Assembly (NCBI GenBank): GCA_022720335.1
Contig: JAIHVJ010000035.1
Span: 1-15,899, forward strand
Reading direction: 5' to 3'
Source of the DNA: Collinsella sp.
Lineage (GTDB): Bacteria; Actinomycetota; Coriobacteriia; Coriobacteriales; Coriobacteriaceae
DNA: 15,899 bases
Below, piece by piece: positions 1-7,301 of the stretch. Made by a program: the position numbers and the translations under genes. The notes beneath the pieces are model-generated. The model did no database searches. It worked only from the letters and a program-made list of their open reading frames with translations, and was not told the origin of the DNA. How positions within the stretch are numbered: position 1 is the first letter of the stretch; each line of letters starts with the position of its first letter.

Positions 1-14
1 TACCTTACACAACG

Positions 15-71
15 GTAAGGCAAGCGTAAGCCATATCGATGGTAGCCGACTCGTCTTCTTGCGACTATAGA
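15..71 (+). promoter_or_regulatory. Possible promoter and direct-repeat operator of the BceAB-type pair
   Basis: A -10-like TATAGA lies at 66-71 with no good -35. Upstream, GTAAG occurs at 15-19 and again at 26-30, so the repeats start 11 bp (one helical turn) apart. The first copy is also the right arm of an inverted repeat, CCTTAC (3-8) and GTAAGG (15-20). Direct repeats one turn apart next to a promoter with a poor -35 are the usual pattern for OmpR-family response regulators, which commonly control BceAB-type transporters. The regulator, if any, is outside the window. This is inference from spacing only. Confidence 0.28.
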
Positions 72-103
72 TGCCGTAGACTAATCGCAAGAAAGGACTC
101 GGT

Positions 104-889
104 ATGCAAACCACGCACATGGCGACCCCGGTACTGGAGGTCGCGCATCTCGAAAAGGTATATGGAGCGCTGGGCAACGTGACCCGTGCGCTCAACGACG
201 TCAGCTTTACCGTCAACCGCGGCGAATTTGTTGGCATCATGGGCGCTTCGGGCTCGGGCAAGTCGACGTTGCTCAACTGCGTGTCGACCATCGACAGCGC
301 CACGAGCGGCATCATCCGCATCAACGGCCAGGACGTGACGCGCATGAAGCAGGCCAAGCTTTCGCAGTTCCGCCGCGAGGAGCTGGGCTTTATCTTCCAG
401 GACTCCAACCTTCTTGATACGCTTACGGCACGCGAGAACATCGCCCTGCCGCTCACCATTGCCCGCACAAACTCGGCAGAGATCTCGACCCGCGTGCAGG
501 ATGTGGCCGCGCGCCTCTCCATCAGTCAGGTGCTCGACAAGTATCCCTACCAGATGTCCGGCGGTCAGCAGCAGCGCGTTGCCGCGGCTCGCGCGCTCGT
601 CACCGACCCCACCATGATCATGGCCGACGAGCCCACCGGCGCCCTCGATTCTAAAAGCGCTCGTCTGCTGCTCGAGAGCCTGGAGGCCCTCAATCGCCGC
701 CTGCGCGCCACCGTGCTCATGGTCACGCATGACAGCTTTGCCGCCAGCTACACGAGCCGCGTGTTGTTTATCCGCGACGGCAAGATCTTCACCGAGCTGC
801 GCCGCGGCGACACCGACCGCCGAGAGTTCTTCGACCGCATTATGGAGGTCGTTGCCATGATGGGCGGTGAGGGCTCCGATGCTCTGTAA
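104..889 (+). CDS. ABC transporter ATP-binding protein, BceA/MacB-like
   Basis: The 261-residue cytoplasmic ATPase powers the permease encoded just downstream. All ABC ATPase motifs are visible: Walker A GASGSGKS at residues 47-54, Q-loop Gln99, signature MSGGQ at 151-155, Walker B ending IMADE at 172-176 and the switch His209. The PTGALDS stretch after Walker B is typical of the MacB/LolD/BceA branch. The ATG at 104 is preferred because GAAAGGA (91-97) sits 6 bases upstream; Met6 is a weaker alternative. The stop lies inside the start region of the permease gene, so the two are probably translationally coupled. BceAB-type systems usually respond to or expel cell-wall-active peptides such as bacitracin, but the substrate cannot be read from the sequence. 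No two-component genes are in view; they may lie left of the window. Confidence 0.9.
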   Translation: MQTTHMATPVLEVAHLEKVYGALGNVTRALNDVSFTVNRGEFVGIMGASGSGKSTLLNCVSTIDSATSGIIRINGQDVTRMKQAKLSQFRREELGFIFQDSNLLDTLTARENIALPLTIARTNSAEISTRVQDVAARLSISQVLDKYPYQMSGGQQQRVAAARALVTDPTMIMADEPTGALDSKSARLLLESLEALNRRLRATVLMVTHDSFAASYTSRVLFIRDGKIFTELRRGDTDRREFFDRIMEVVAMMGGEGSDAL

Positions 890-2945
890 ACTCGCTTGGG
901 GCAACGTCCGCCGTGCCGGCCGCGACTACCTCGTCTACCTTTTGACGCTCACCCTGGGCGTCACGGTCTTCTATGCTTTTAACACCATCTCGATGCAGGT
1001 CGACATCGCCGGAATCGATGAAGAGGGCTTGGTGCAGGTTATGGGCAGTATGCTCGGCGACCTGACGTACTTTTTGGCCGGTGTCATGGCCTTTTTGATG
1101 GTGTACGCCAATAACTTCATCATGAAACGCCGCAAGAAGGAGTTTGGCCTGTACCAGGTGCTCGGCATGGGGCGCGGGCGCGTCGCCACGATCATGGCGC
1201 TCGAGACCGTGATAGTATCGGTCGTGGCCTTTGTCGCCGGCATTGTGCTGGGTGTGGGACTCTCCCAGCTCATGACATTCTTTACGGCCTCGCTCTTTGA
1301 GACGCAGATCGCCAATTTCCACTTCTTTTTCTCGGTGCATGCGTTCAACCTGACCCTTGTCTGCATGCTCGTAATGTTTGTGCTCACGCTACTGCTGAAC
1401 CTTCGCGCCGTGCGTCGTACCAAACTCATCGAGCTTATGGGTGCCGAGCGTCGCAACGAGAGCATCAAGACACGCAACCCCTGGATCGCGATTGCCATCT
1501 TTGCCGTGGGCGTGGCGCTTGTGGGCGTGGCCTATTACCGTCTGCTACGTGATGGGTTCCCGCTAACCACGACGGACAGCAAGCTGCAAGAGGCCATGAA
1601 CCAGTTTGGTATTACGACCGCTATGGTTACAGTGGGCACCTTTACTCTGTTCTGGGGACTCTCGGGCATGCTCATCAAGCTGCTGCAGAGCCTGCGCGGC
1701 GTGTATTGGCGCGGCCTCAACATGTTTACCGTGCGCCAGCTTGCGGCCAAAGTCAACACGGTGTGCTTTTCGATGGGCGTCATCGCGATGCTCCTGTTTT
1801 TGGCCATCACCTCGGTGACGTGTGGTATGTCGATTGCCAACGTGATGAACGAAAACCTGGAGCGCTATAACCCTGTTGATGTGTCTCAGACGTATGTCTA
1901 TTACACGCCCGATACGCTCGACTACTACAAAGAATATGTCAATCCGTCTGAAGCCGACCGCATGGTGCTAGCCGATACAACGGTCGATTTGTACTCCGCA
2001 TGGCACGGCAAGGGCAAGTCGGCGGACAACAACGACGAGACCGGCAAGAAGGTCAATATCGCCGATGTTGCCGGTGAGCATGTTCAGATCGATTCGTATC
2101 TGAGTTACCCGTTTGGCGGTTCGAATCCTTCGGTGTCTGCGGGTGAGATGTGCAAGACCATGGGCGAAAAGCTCCCCAAGGCGCTCGGGGGTAGCAATGC
2201 CGATACGATGGGTCTGTTTGTGACGCCGGCGAGCCAGTACAACAAACTGCGCCAGATGATGGGCGAGGAGCCGGTGAGCATTGGCCGCGACCAGTACCTG
2301 CTTACGTGTGATATGGGCGGTGAGCTGGGCGACCTGTACACCAAGTACATGGCCGGCGGCCATACCCTCACCTTGGGCGGGCATGAGCTCAAGCCCGCAA
2401 CCGATAAGTCGGACAAGGACACGGCGGCCATCGCCAACTCGGCGATGGGCAGTAATCCGGGTACCGTCGTCGTTGCCGACGAGCTGTTGTCCCAACTTAA
2501 TCTGCAGCCGTATTCCAGTAGCCTGCTCGTTAATTACAAACAGGGGATGGATACAACCGAGGCAGACGAGAGCATTAAATACACTTTGCTCGACAATCTG
2601 CTCGTTGACGGCAAGGAGCCGGGGTCATGGGGGATCTTCATCACACGCTCCGAGATGTACACGCAAGCAGCGCAAATGAACGGCATGATTAGCTATCTGG
2701 CCATCTACATTGGCTTTGTACTGGTCGTTGCGTGCGCGGCGATACTGTCGATCCAGCAGCTCTCCAATGTGGCCGACGGCAGCCGCAGCTATCGTGTGAG
2801 TACATTCGGCGACATGAGCATCGGCGGCACGGTTGGTCTCACCTGCGCGATCTTCCTGGCAGCCTACGGTGGCTACTTCCTGGTGACCTACCTCATGAGC
2901 GCCGGCATGGTACAAGCTGCCATCGCCACCCGCTACAGCGAGTAA
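879..2945 (+). CDS. ABC transporter permease, BceB/FtsX family, probably lacking one C-terminal helix
   Basis: The 688-residue membrane protein begins MLCKLAWGNVRRAGRDY, the normal start of BceB-type permeases. ATG 879 is preferred over the in-frame GTG at 867 because GGTGAGGG lies 5-6 bases before it. It overlaps the ATPase gene by 11 bases. Hydrophobic segments fall near residues 18-38, 62-82, 103-131, 157-178, 201-221, 245-268 and 294-318. A large extracellular domain follows (about 320-602), then helices near 603-626 and 650-672. The FtsX-like region is near 60-185. Family members have ten helices; only nine are seen. After the helix at 603-626 the expected conserved loop and ninth helix are missing: the sequence passes from SRSYRV straight to STFGDMSIGGTV (about 638-650). 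This suggests an in-frame deletion of roughly 40-50 residues, judged from memory of the family, not an alignment. Function of the shortened protein is uncertain. Confidence 0.85.
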   Translation: MLCKLAWGNVRRAGRDYLVYLLTLTLGVTVFYAFNTISMQVDIAGIDEEGLVQVMGSMLGDLTYFLAGVMAFLMVYANNFIMKRRKKEFGLYQVLGMGRGRVATIMALETVIVSVVAFVAGIVLGVGLSQLMTFFTASLFETQIANFHFFFSVHAFNLTLVCMLVMFVLTLLLNLRAVRRTKLIELMGAERRNESIKTRNPWIAIAIFAVGVALVGVAYYRLLRDGFPLTTTDSKLQEAMNQFGITTAMVTVGTFTLFWGLSGMLIKLLQSLRGVYWRGLNMFTVRQLAAKVNTVCFSMGVIAMLLFLAITSVTCGMSIANVMNENLERYNPVDVSQTYVYYTPDTLDYYKEYVNPSEADRMVLADTTVDLYSAWHGKGKSADNNDETGKKVNIADVAGEHVQIDSYLSYPFGGSNPSVSAGEMCKTMGEKLPKALGGSNADTMGLFVTPASQYNKLRQMMGEEPVSIGRDQYLLTCDMGGELGDLYTKYMAGGHTLTLGGHELKPATDKSDKDTAAIANSAMGSNPGTVVVADELLSQLNLQPYSSSLLVNYKQGMDTTEADESIKYTLLDNLLVDGKEPGSWGIFITRSEMYTQAAQMNGMISYLAIYIGFVLVVACAAILSIQQLSNVADGSRSYRVSTFGDMSIGGTVGLTCAIFLAAYGGYFLVTYLMSAGMVQAAIATRYSE

Positions 2946-2981
2946 CAAGCGGGCAAAACGGTCGCAAAATCAGAGCGAATA

Positions 2982-3024
2982 ACCGCCGCGAAGGGAGTCC
3001 AGCTCCCTTCGCGGCGGTATTTTG
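2982..3024 (+). terminator. Rho-independent terminator after the BceAB-type pair
   Basis: Arms CCGCCGCGAAGGGAG (2983-2997) and its exact complement (3003-3017) form a 15-bp stem, 16 with the A-T pair 2982/3018, around a 5-base loop. It is followed by TATTTTG. It lies 37 bases after the permease stop. The outer stem is nearly the same as the terminator at 3183-3222. Confidence 0.85.
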
Positions 3025-3046
3025 CGTATCTAGAGCATCTCAGATG

Positions 3047-3167
3047 CAAGTGAGTAGGCTTTTTTGGATCTGCCGAGCACATCGCGGCAAGTGCTCAATA
3101 AAATCGCAGGTCAGGGCTGTGGCGTTTTGAGGTGTGCTCGGCATCCCGCCAAAAGCCTACTCACTTG
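3047..3167. repeat. Long imperfect palindrome between two terminators
   Basis: CAAGTGAGTAGGCTTTT (3047-3063) is exactly complementary to 3151-3167, and TGCCGAGCACA (3071-3081) to 3133-3143. Between these blocks on each side is a 7-base mismatched segment. The result is a pair of about 35-base arms around a 51-base centre (3082-3132). There is no good ORF and no transposase. It could be a dispersed REP/BIME-like or MITE-like unit, or fold as an RNA. No second copy is present in the window. Confidence 0.7.
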
Positions 3168-3182
3168 GTTTTACTGCTAGAA

Positions 3183-3222
3183 AACCGCCGCGAGGGAAAG
3201 TAGCTCCCTCGCGGCGGTTTTT
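3183..3222. terminator. Bidirectional Rho-independent terminator
   Basis: CCGCCGCGAGGGA (3185-3197) pairs with TCCCTCGCGGCGG (3205-3217) around a 7-base loop. AAAA precedes the stem and TTTTT follows it, so it can stop transcription from either side. On the - strand it backs up the end of aguR; on the + strand it is a second stop after the BceAB-type pair. Confidence 0.8.
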
Positions 3223-3276
3223 GGCGTTTGCCCAGATAAAACCTGCCAAAATAAACCTGTCCCTTTTTGGCAGGTT
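3223..3276 (-). repeat. 54-bp dispersed hairpin repeat, copy 1
   Basis: Read on the - strand this matches 10257-10310 on the + strand at 51 of 54 positions; all three differences are transitions. Inside it, AACCTGCCAAAA (- strand, 3276-3265) pairs perfectly with TTTTGGCAGGTT (3250-3239), giving a 12-bp stem with a 14-base loop, followed by TTAT. The end of the repeat overlaps the stop codon of aguR (3275-3277). It may serve as the aguR terminator, but copy 2 is not placed after a gene in that orientation. Confidence 0.85.
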
Positions 3277-4240
3277 ATCGCTTCCAAAAGTGGAGGATGA
3301 GCGTCGTGCGGTTTTGCTGTTCGGTTTTGACCAGGATGTTGTGGATGTGGGTCTTGACGGTGCCCACGGCAAGGAATAGCTCGTCAGCGATCTCTTGGTT
3401 CGATTTGCCCAGTACGACCAGACGCATAACTTCGGTCTCACGGTTGGAGAGCTTGTAGGCGTTGCGATAGAAGGGCATCTGCTCTTCGATGTGTCGATCA
3501 AGATCGCTGACGTTCTTTTCCTCGGGCGCCTCCTGCATGCGGATTGAAAGCACGTGGTAGGAGTAGATGATCAGCAGAATCGCAAAGTAGCAGGCAAAGA
3601 CGTTTTCGCTAAAGTTGCGCTCGGACAGATATAGTTGCAGCCAAGAGGGCGCCAGACTCATGGGGACAATCAGAATGTTGTAGAAATCCTCGGCAACGAT
3701 GCAACCGACCAGAATAGCGCCGATAATCAGGTGCTTTCGTTGGTTGTTAACGCGTGCCTTTAGCTCGACTTGCGTGCTCTTGCGTGCCGTCCAAAAGATA
3801 TATAGCCCCACGAAAACAAGGAATACCTGACGCATCGTGTAGTAGAGCCATTGATGAATGGGGCCGTAGGGGACAGCGACGATAATCAGCAGCTCGCTCA
3901 GCAAGAACGTTGCGACGGGAATGACAAACTGCTTTTTTGAATGCTTGTCGAGCAAATCCATGGCAATGAGCCAAATAAAAGCCTGCGAAGCGGTCGCCAC
4001 AAAGGTCCGCAACACAGGCATGGTAATTGAGTAATAGTCGCTGGCTGGAAAACTCTGGTTTTGCAGCGTGTATTCAAAAAAGAAAAGCTCGGTCATCTCG
4101 ATGGCATAGCAGATAAATACGCCGCTGCCATAGATAAAGAAGCGTCGACGAGACGAGGCATAGGCGGCAAGCGAGAGCACCGCCGTCACAATACAGATCA
4201 CGAGTATCGCTAGGGTATAGAAGAACATCAGGGTGTTCAT
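3275..4240 (-). CDS. aguR: Membrane-bound LuxR-type transcriptional regulator, likely agmatine-responsive AguR
   Basis: The 321-residue protein has an N-terminal region with about seven hydrophobic segments (near residues 5-26, 35-55, 77-96, 105-123, 135-151, 169-188 and 213-231). A linker and a C-terminal LuxR/GerE helix-turn-helix follow at about 263-306 (LSNRETEVMRLVVLGKSNQE, then GTVKTHIHNILVKT). It has no receiver domain. This architecture matches AguR of Streptococcus mutans and Lactococcus lactis, a one-component membrane activator of agu genes that responds to agmatine. The gene is divergent from aguB across a 330-base gap, which supports the assignment. Coriobacteria also carry many unrelated 7TM-LuxR regulators, so the ligand is inferred from position. 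Base composition is lower in G+C than in the agu enzymes. The ATG at 4240 has only a weak ribosome site (GGTGA). Confidence 0.75.
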   Translation of the reverse strand: MNTLMFFYTLAILVICIVTAVLSLAAYASSRRRFFIYGSGVFICYAIEMTELFFFEYTLQNQSFPASDYYSITMPVLRTFVATASQAFIWLIAMDLLDKHSKKQFVIPVATFLLSELLIIVAVPYGPIHQWLYYTMRQVFLVFVGLYIFWTARKSTQVELKARVNNQRKHLIIGAILVGCIVAEDFYNILIVPMSLAPSWLQLYLSERNFSENVFACYFAILLIIYSYHVLSIRMQEAPEEKNVSDLDRHIEEQMPFYRNAYKLSNRETEVMRLVVLGKSNQEIADELFLAVGTVKTHIHNILVKTEQQNRTTLILHFWKR

Positions 4241-4279
4241 CTGTCACCGTCCCATCTCATTTATTCTATGGCCGAGCTC

Positions 4280-4309
4280 TGTATACCTTGTGGGATATAG
4301 ACGTCTCAA
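4280..4309 (-). promoter_or_regulatory. Candidate aguR promoter
   Basis: On the - strand TTGAGA (4309-4304) and TATACA (4285-4280) are separated by 18 bases and lie about 40 bases upstream of the aguR ATG. The -10 overlaps GTATACC at 4281-4287; the same heptamer recurs at 4354-4360, a possible regulator half-site. Consensus match is moderate. Confidence 0.35.
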
Positions 4310-4381
4310 CCCTTCGTTTCATTGCGGATTAGGCGCCGAGATACAGCATAGCCGTATACCGTTCGCGGTTCTAGATGGTAA

Positions 4382-4430
4382 ACCCCCTGTAAACTCTTGA
4401 CCTGCGGGTTTATATTGGTTTAGAGGGGGT
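4382..4430 (+). promoter_or_regulatory. Inverted repeat in the agu control region
   Basis: ACCCCCTGTAAA (4382-4393) is complementary to TTTAGAGGGGGT (4419-4430) at 11 of 12 positions, with 25 bases between. The enclosed stretch holds TTGACC (4397-4402) and TATATT (4411-4416), candidate promoter hexamers, though neither finds a strong partner at 17 bases. A weak core promoter inside a symmetric site fits activation by AguR. A further small hairpin, GAGGCG/CGCCTC (4510-4532), lies in the untranslated leader before aguB. Confidence 0.42.
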
Positions 4431-4570
4431 GTAACTCCATGAACGGTCTTTAATCCCGAATAAACTAGGTAAAAATTGCATACGGGTGAATGATGGTCTT
4501 GTCAACACGAGGCGTGATGTTCGAGCGCCTCATAGTAATAGTCGGCAAGACCGGCGGAAAGGAAATCGAC

Positions 4571-5644
4571 ATGGCACTGCCTAAGGATTTCATCGACACC
4601 AACGACTTCACCAAAGAGCAGATCCTGGCTATCGAGGGTCTTGGTCTGGCAATGAAGAAGGCCATCAAGGTTGACGGTTATTATCCGCACCTGCTCCGCA
4701 ACAAGAGCCTTGGCATGATCTTCCAGCAGGTCTCCACCCGCACTCGTCTTTCCTTCGAGACCGCTATGACCGACCTCGGCGGCCATGCTCAGTTCTATGG
4801 CCCTGGCACCATCCAGCTCGGCGGTCACGAGTCCCTGGGCGACACCGCTCGCGTTATGGGCTCGCTGCTCGACATCATGATGGCTCGCGTTGACCGTCAC
4901 AAGGACGTCGTCGGCCTCGCCGAGGGCTCCGCTGTGCCCGTCATCAACGGCATGTCCGAGTTCAACCATCCCACGCAGGAGATGGGCGACCTCATGACCA
5001 TGCTCGAGAACCTCCCCGAGGGCAAGAAGATCGAGGACTGCACCCTGGCCTTCATCGGCGACGCCACCCAGGTCTGCGTCTCCCTCATGTTCATCGCCTC
5101 CAAGGTCGGCATGAAGTTTGTCCAGTTTGGACCTAAGGGCCACCAGATTCCCGACGGCGGCCTGCACGTTGGCACCGTCGAGGAGCGCGCCGAGTTCGGC
5201 AAGCAGATGATGGCCATCGCCGAGGAGAACTGCAAGGTCTCCGGCGGCTCTGTCGTCATCTCCGACGACATCGAGTGCATCAAGGGCGCCGACTTCATCT
5301 ACACCGACGTGTGGTATGGCCTGTACGACGAGGAGGTCTCGGGCGAGAACTACATGGACGTGTTCTATCCCAAGTATCAGGTCACCATGGACATGATGAA
5401 CTTTGCCGGCCCCAACTCCAAGTTCATGCACTGCCTGCCGGCCACCCGCAACGAGGAGGTCGTCGACGAAGTCATGGACGATCCCGAGCGCTCCCTGTGC
5501 TGGGTCGAGGCCGAGAACCGCAAGCACTCCATCCGTGCTCTCCTTGCCGCCCTGGGCAAGCGCACCCCGCTCAACGACGAGGGTGTCGAGTACTCCGCCA
5601 AGGCTGAGCTCCACGCCGCTCTCGAGGCTCTCGAGCAGCTCTAA
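4571..5644 (+). CDS. aguB: Putrescine carbamoyltransferase
   Basis: The 357-residue enzyme (also called PtcA) converts N-carbamoylputrescine and phosphate to putrescine and carbamoyl phosphate in the cytoplasm. The carbamoyl-phosphate motif STRTR is at residues 55-59, HPTQ at 133-136 and HCLP at 287-290, as in the ornithine/aspartate transcarbamoylase superfamily. The stretch YGPGTIQLGGHESLGD (76-91) and the tail FMHCLPATR resemble the Enterococcus faecalis putrescine enzyme more than ornithine transcarbamoylases. Neighbouring aguA and aguD support putrescine as substrate. Start 4571 is chosen over the upstream in-frame ATG at 4490 because AAAGGA (4558-4563) precedes it at 7 bases and the protein then begins MALPKDFI, matching family length. 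Around residues 191-206 it has a slightly longer loop than the E. faecalis enzyme. First gene of the likely agu operon. Confidence 0.92.
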   Translation: MALPKDFIDTNDFTKEQILAIEGLGLAMKKAIKVDGYYPHLLRNKSLGMIFQQVSTRTRLSFETAMTDLGGHAQFYGPGTIQLGGHESLGDTARVMGSLLDIMMARVDRHKDVVGLAEGSAVPVINGMSEFNHPTQEMGDLMTMLENLPEGKKIEDCTLAFIGDATQVCVSLMFIASKVGMKFVQFGPKGHQIPDGGLHVGTVEERAEFGKQMMAIAEENCKVSGGSVVISDDIECIKGADFIYTDVWYGLYDEEVSGENYMDVFYPKYQVTMDMMNFAGPNSKFMHCLPATRNEEVVDEVMDDPERSLCWVEAENRKHSIRALLAALGKRTPLNDEGVEYSAKAELHAALEALEQL

Positions 5645-5746
5645 GCCTCAAGGCTTCTAAAAGCACGTTTGCGGGCGGCGGATGCTCGTCTCCTGTCGCC
5701 CGCTCACCGAGGCCCAAGCAATTGCCTTAATACCTTAGGGCCTCGG
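5643..5746 (+). other. Three stem-loops between aguB and aguD
   Basis: The 133-base spacer holds AAGCCT-CA-AGGCTT (5643-5656, overlapping the aguB stop), GCGGGCG/CGCCCGC (5671-5677 with 5697-5703) and a perfect 9-bp stem CCGAGGCCC/GGGCCTCGG (5707-5715 with 5738-5746) around a 22-base loop. None is followed by a U-tract, so they look like RNA processing or stability elements or partial terminators rather than a strong stop. Confidence 0.5.
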
Positions 5747-5777
5747 ATCTGTCCAAGACTGAGCGAAGGAGCTCATC

Positions 5778-7217
5778 ATGAGCGACGGAAAGAAAAAGCT
5801 TTCCTTCTTGACGGTCATTTCGACCATCATCTGCGTCGTCTTCGTTTGCGAGGCCGCCGCTCCTGCTGCTGCCATTGGCAACCAGCAGTTCTTCTGGTGG
5901 ATCTTCCTGATCCTGACCTTCCTGCTTCCCTACGGCATGGTTGTCGCCGAGCTCGGTACCACCTATGACGGCGAGGGCGGCATTTACGACTGGGTACGCG
6001 ATGGCCTGGGCGACAAATGGGGCGCCCGCATCTCGTACTACTACTGGGTCAACTACCCGCTGTGGATCGCCTCGCTGGCTACCATGTTCCCCGACATTTT
6101 GGGCATGGTCTTTGGCGTCGAGTTCAACTTGATCGCCAAGATGGGTATCGATCTTGCCTTTGTGTGAATCGTCTACCTCATGGGCCGCTCCAAGGCGGCC
6201 GACTCCGAGTGGGTCCTTAACGGTGGCGCCATCATCAAGGTCGCCGTTGCCGTTATCGTTGGCGCTTTGGGCATTTGGTATGCCATGGAGAACGGTTTTG
6301 CGAACGACATGTCCGCTGCCACCTTCCTGCCCGAGCTCACCAACACCAACGCTCTCGGCTACCTGTCGATCATCATCTTTAACTTCATGGGCTTCGAGGT
6401 CATCTGCACCATGACCGACGACATGGCCGATCCCGCTCGCGATATCCCCAAGGCTATCATCGTCGGTGGCCTGTCCATCGCCGTGATCTACCTGTTCGCT
6501 GGCTTTGGCATCGGCGCCGCCGTGCCGGCCGACTCCATCGATCCCGACTACGGCATGATCGTCGCAGTCCAGACCATGGTGGGCGACTCCATGATCTTTA
6601 AGGTCATCTGCATCGCCTTCCTGATCACCCTGTTCGCCAACATGGCCGCTTGGTCCTTCGGCGTTAACTCCGTTGCTCGCTACGCTGCCGAGCACGGCAA
6701 CATGCCCAAGGTCTTCGCCTCGATGATCTCGGATGACGACATGCCCAACGGCGCCAACCTGGTCAACGCTGTCGTTGCCTCCCTGGTGCTGTGCCTGCAG
6801 CTCGTTCCCATCGACGCCATCTCCAACGGTGTCTTCTGGATGCTCTTTGGCACCTCTGTCGTCTTCCTGCTGTTGACCTACATCCCGATGTTCCCGGCGT
6901 TCCTCAACCTTCGTAAGAACGACCCCAACCGTGAGCGCATCTTCACGTTCCCGTTTAAGGGCGCCATGATGAAGGTCATGCTGGCCATCCCCTGCATCGA
7001 GCTGGTCCTGGCCATCGTTGCAACGCTGATCCCGTTCTCCGCTGCTGAAATTGGCGACAAGGTCCCGATGATCGTTATCTTCATCGTGCTCGTGCTCATC
7101 GGCGAGGTCGTCCGCGTCGTCAGCGCTAAGGGCCGCGAGACCGAGTACAAGGGTCTGACCCCTGAGCTCGCAGCCCAGCGTCTCGCTGAGGAGGCCGCCG
7201 AGGCCGAGGAGAACTAG
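5778..7217 (+). pseudogene. aguD: Agmatine/putrescine antiporter of the APC family, interrupted by an in-frame TGA
   Basis: Read through, this is a 479-residue amino acid/polyamine antiporter, the normal length for AguD, which would exchange external agmatine for putrescine across the membrane. APC features are visible: the N-terminal helix SFLTVISTIICVVFVCEA, the PYGMVVAELGTTY segment and GGIYDWV, then a run of hydrophobic helices to a charged tail rich in Glu and Ala. ATG 5778 has AAGGAG seven bases upstream. Codon 130 (6165-6167) is TGA, between IDLAFV and IVYLMGR; the frame is otherwise open on both sides, with no other stop and no frameshift. The simplest explanation is a TGG-to-TGA change, a nonsense mutation or base-call error. 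Restart at ATG 6180 lacks a ribosome site and would lose three or four helices. Programmed readthrough is possible but unsupported. Confidence 0.85.
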
Positions 7218-7300
7218 AGCACCCGGTTCTGGGGCTCCAACCCTCCTCGTGTACCAACGCGCGCTTCGTCGGGCTTGTCGCTCCCGACTCCGGGCACTCT
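7217..7300 (+). repeat. Structured intergenic repeat, copy 1 (after aguD)
   Basis: Starts at the last base of the aguD stop. Outer arms GAGCACCCGG (7217-7226) and CCGGGCACTC (7290-7299) pair except for opposed CA/CA. The centre 7246-7268 (CTCGTGTACCAA, then GCGCTTCG) matches 8837-8859 at 19 of 23 positions. The copy at 8804-8891 has the same design, including the opposed CA mismatch near the outer stem. Confidence 0.6.
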
Positions 7301-7301
7301 A

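Noticed and set aside
4490..4570. Earlier start for putrescine carbamoyltransferase at 4490
   Set aside because: The added residues do not resemble the family, and the ribosome site AAAGGA is placed for ATG 4571.
6165..6167. Genome-wide reassignment of UGA to Trp
   Set aside because: The other genes use TGG for Trp with no other internal TGA, and the MarR gene ends with TGA at a sensible length, so a local mutation or error is simpler.
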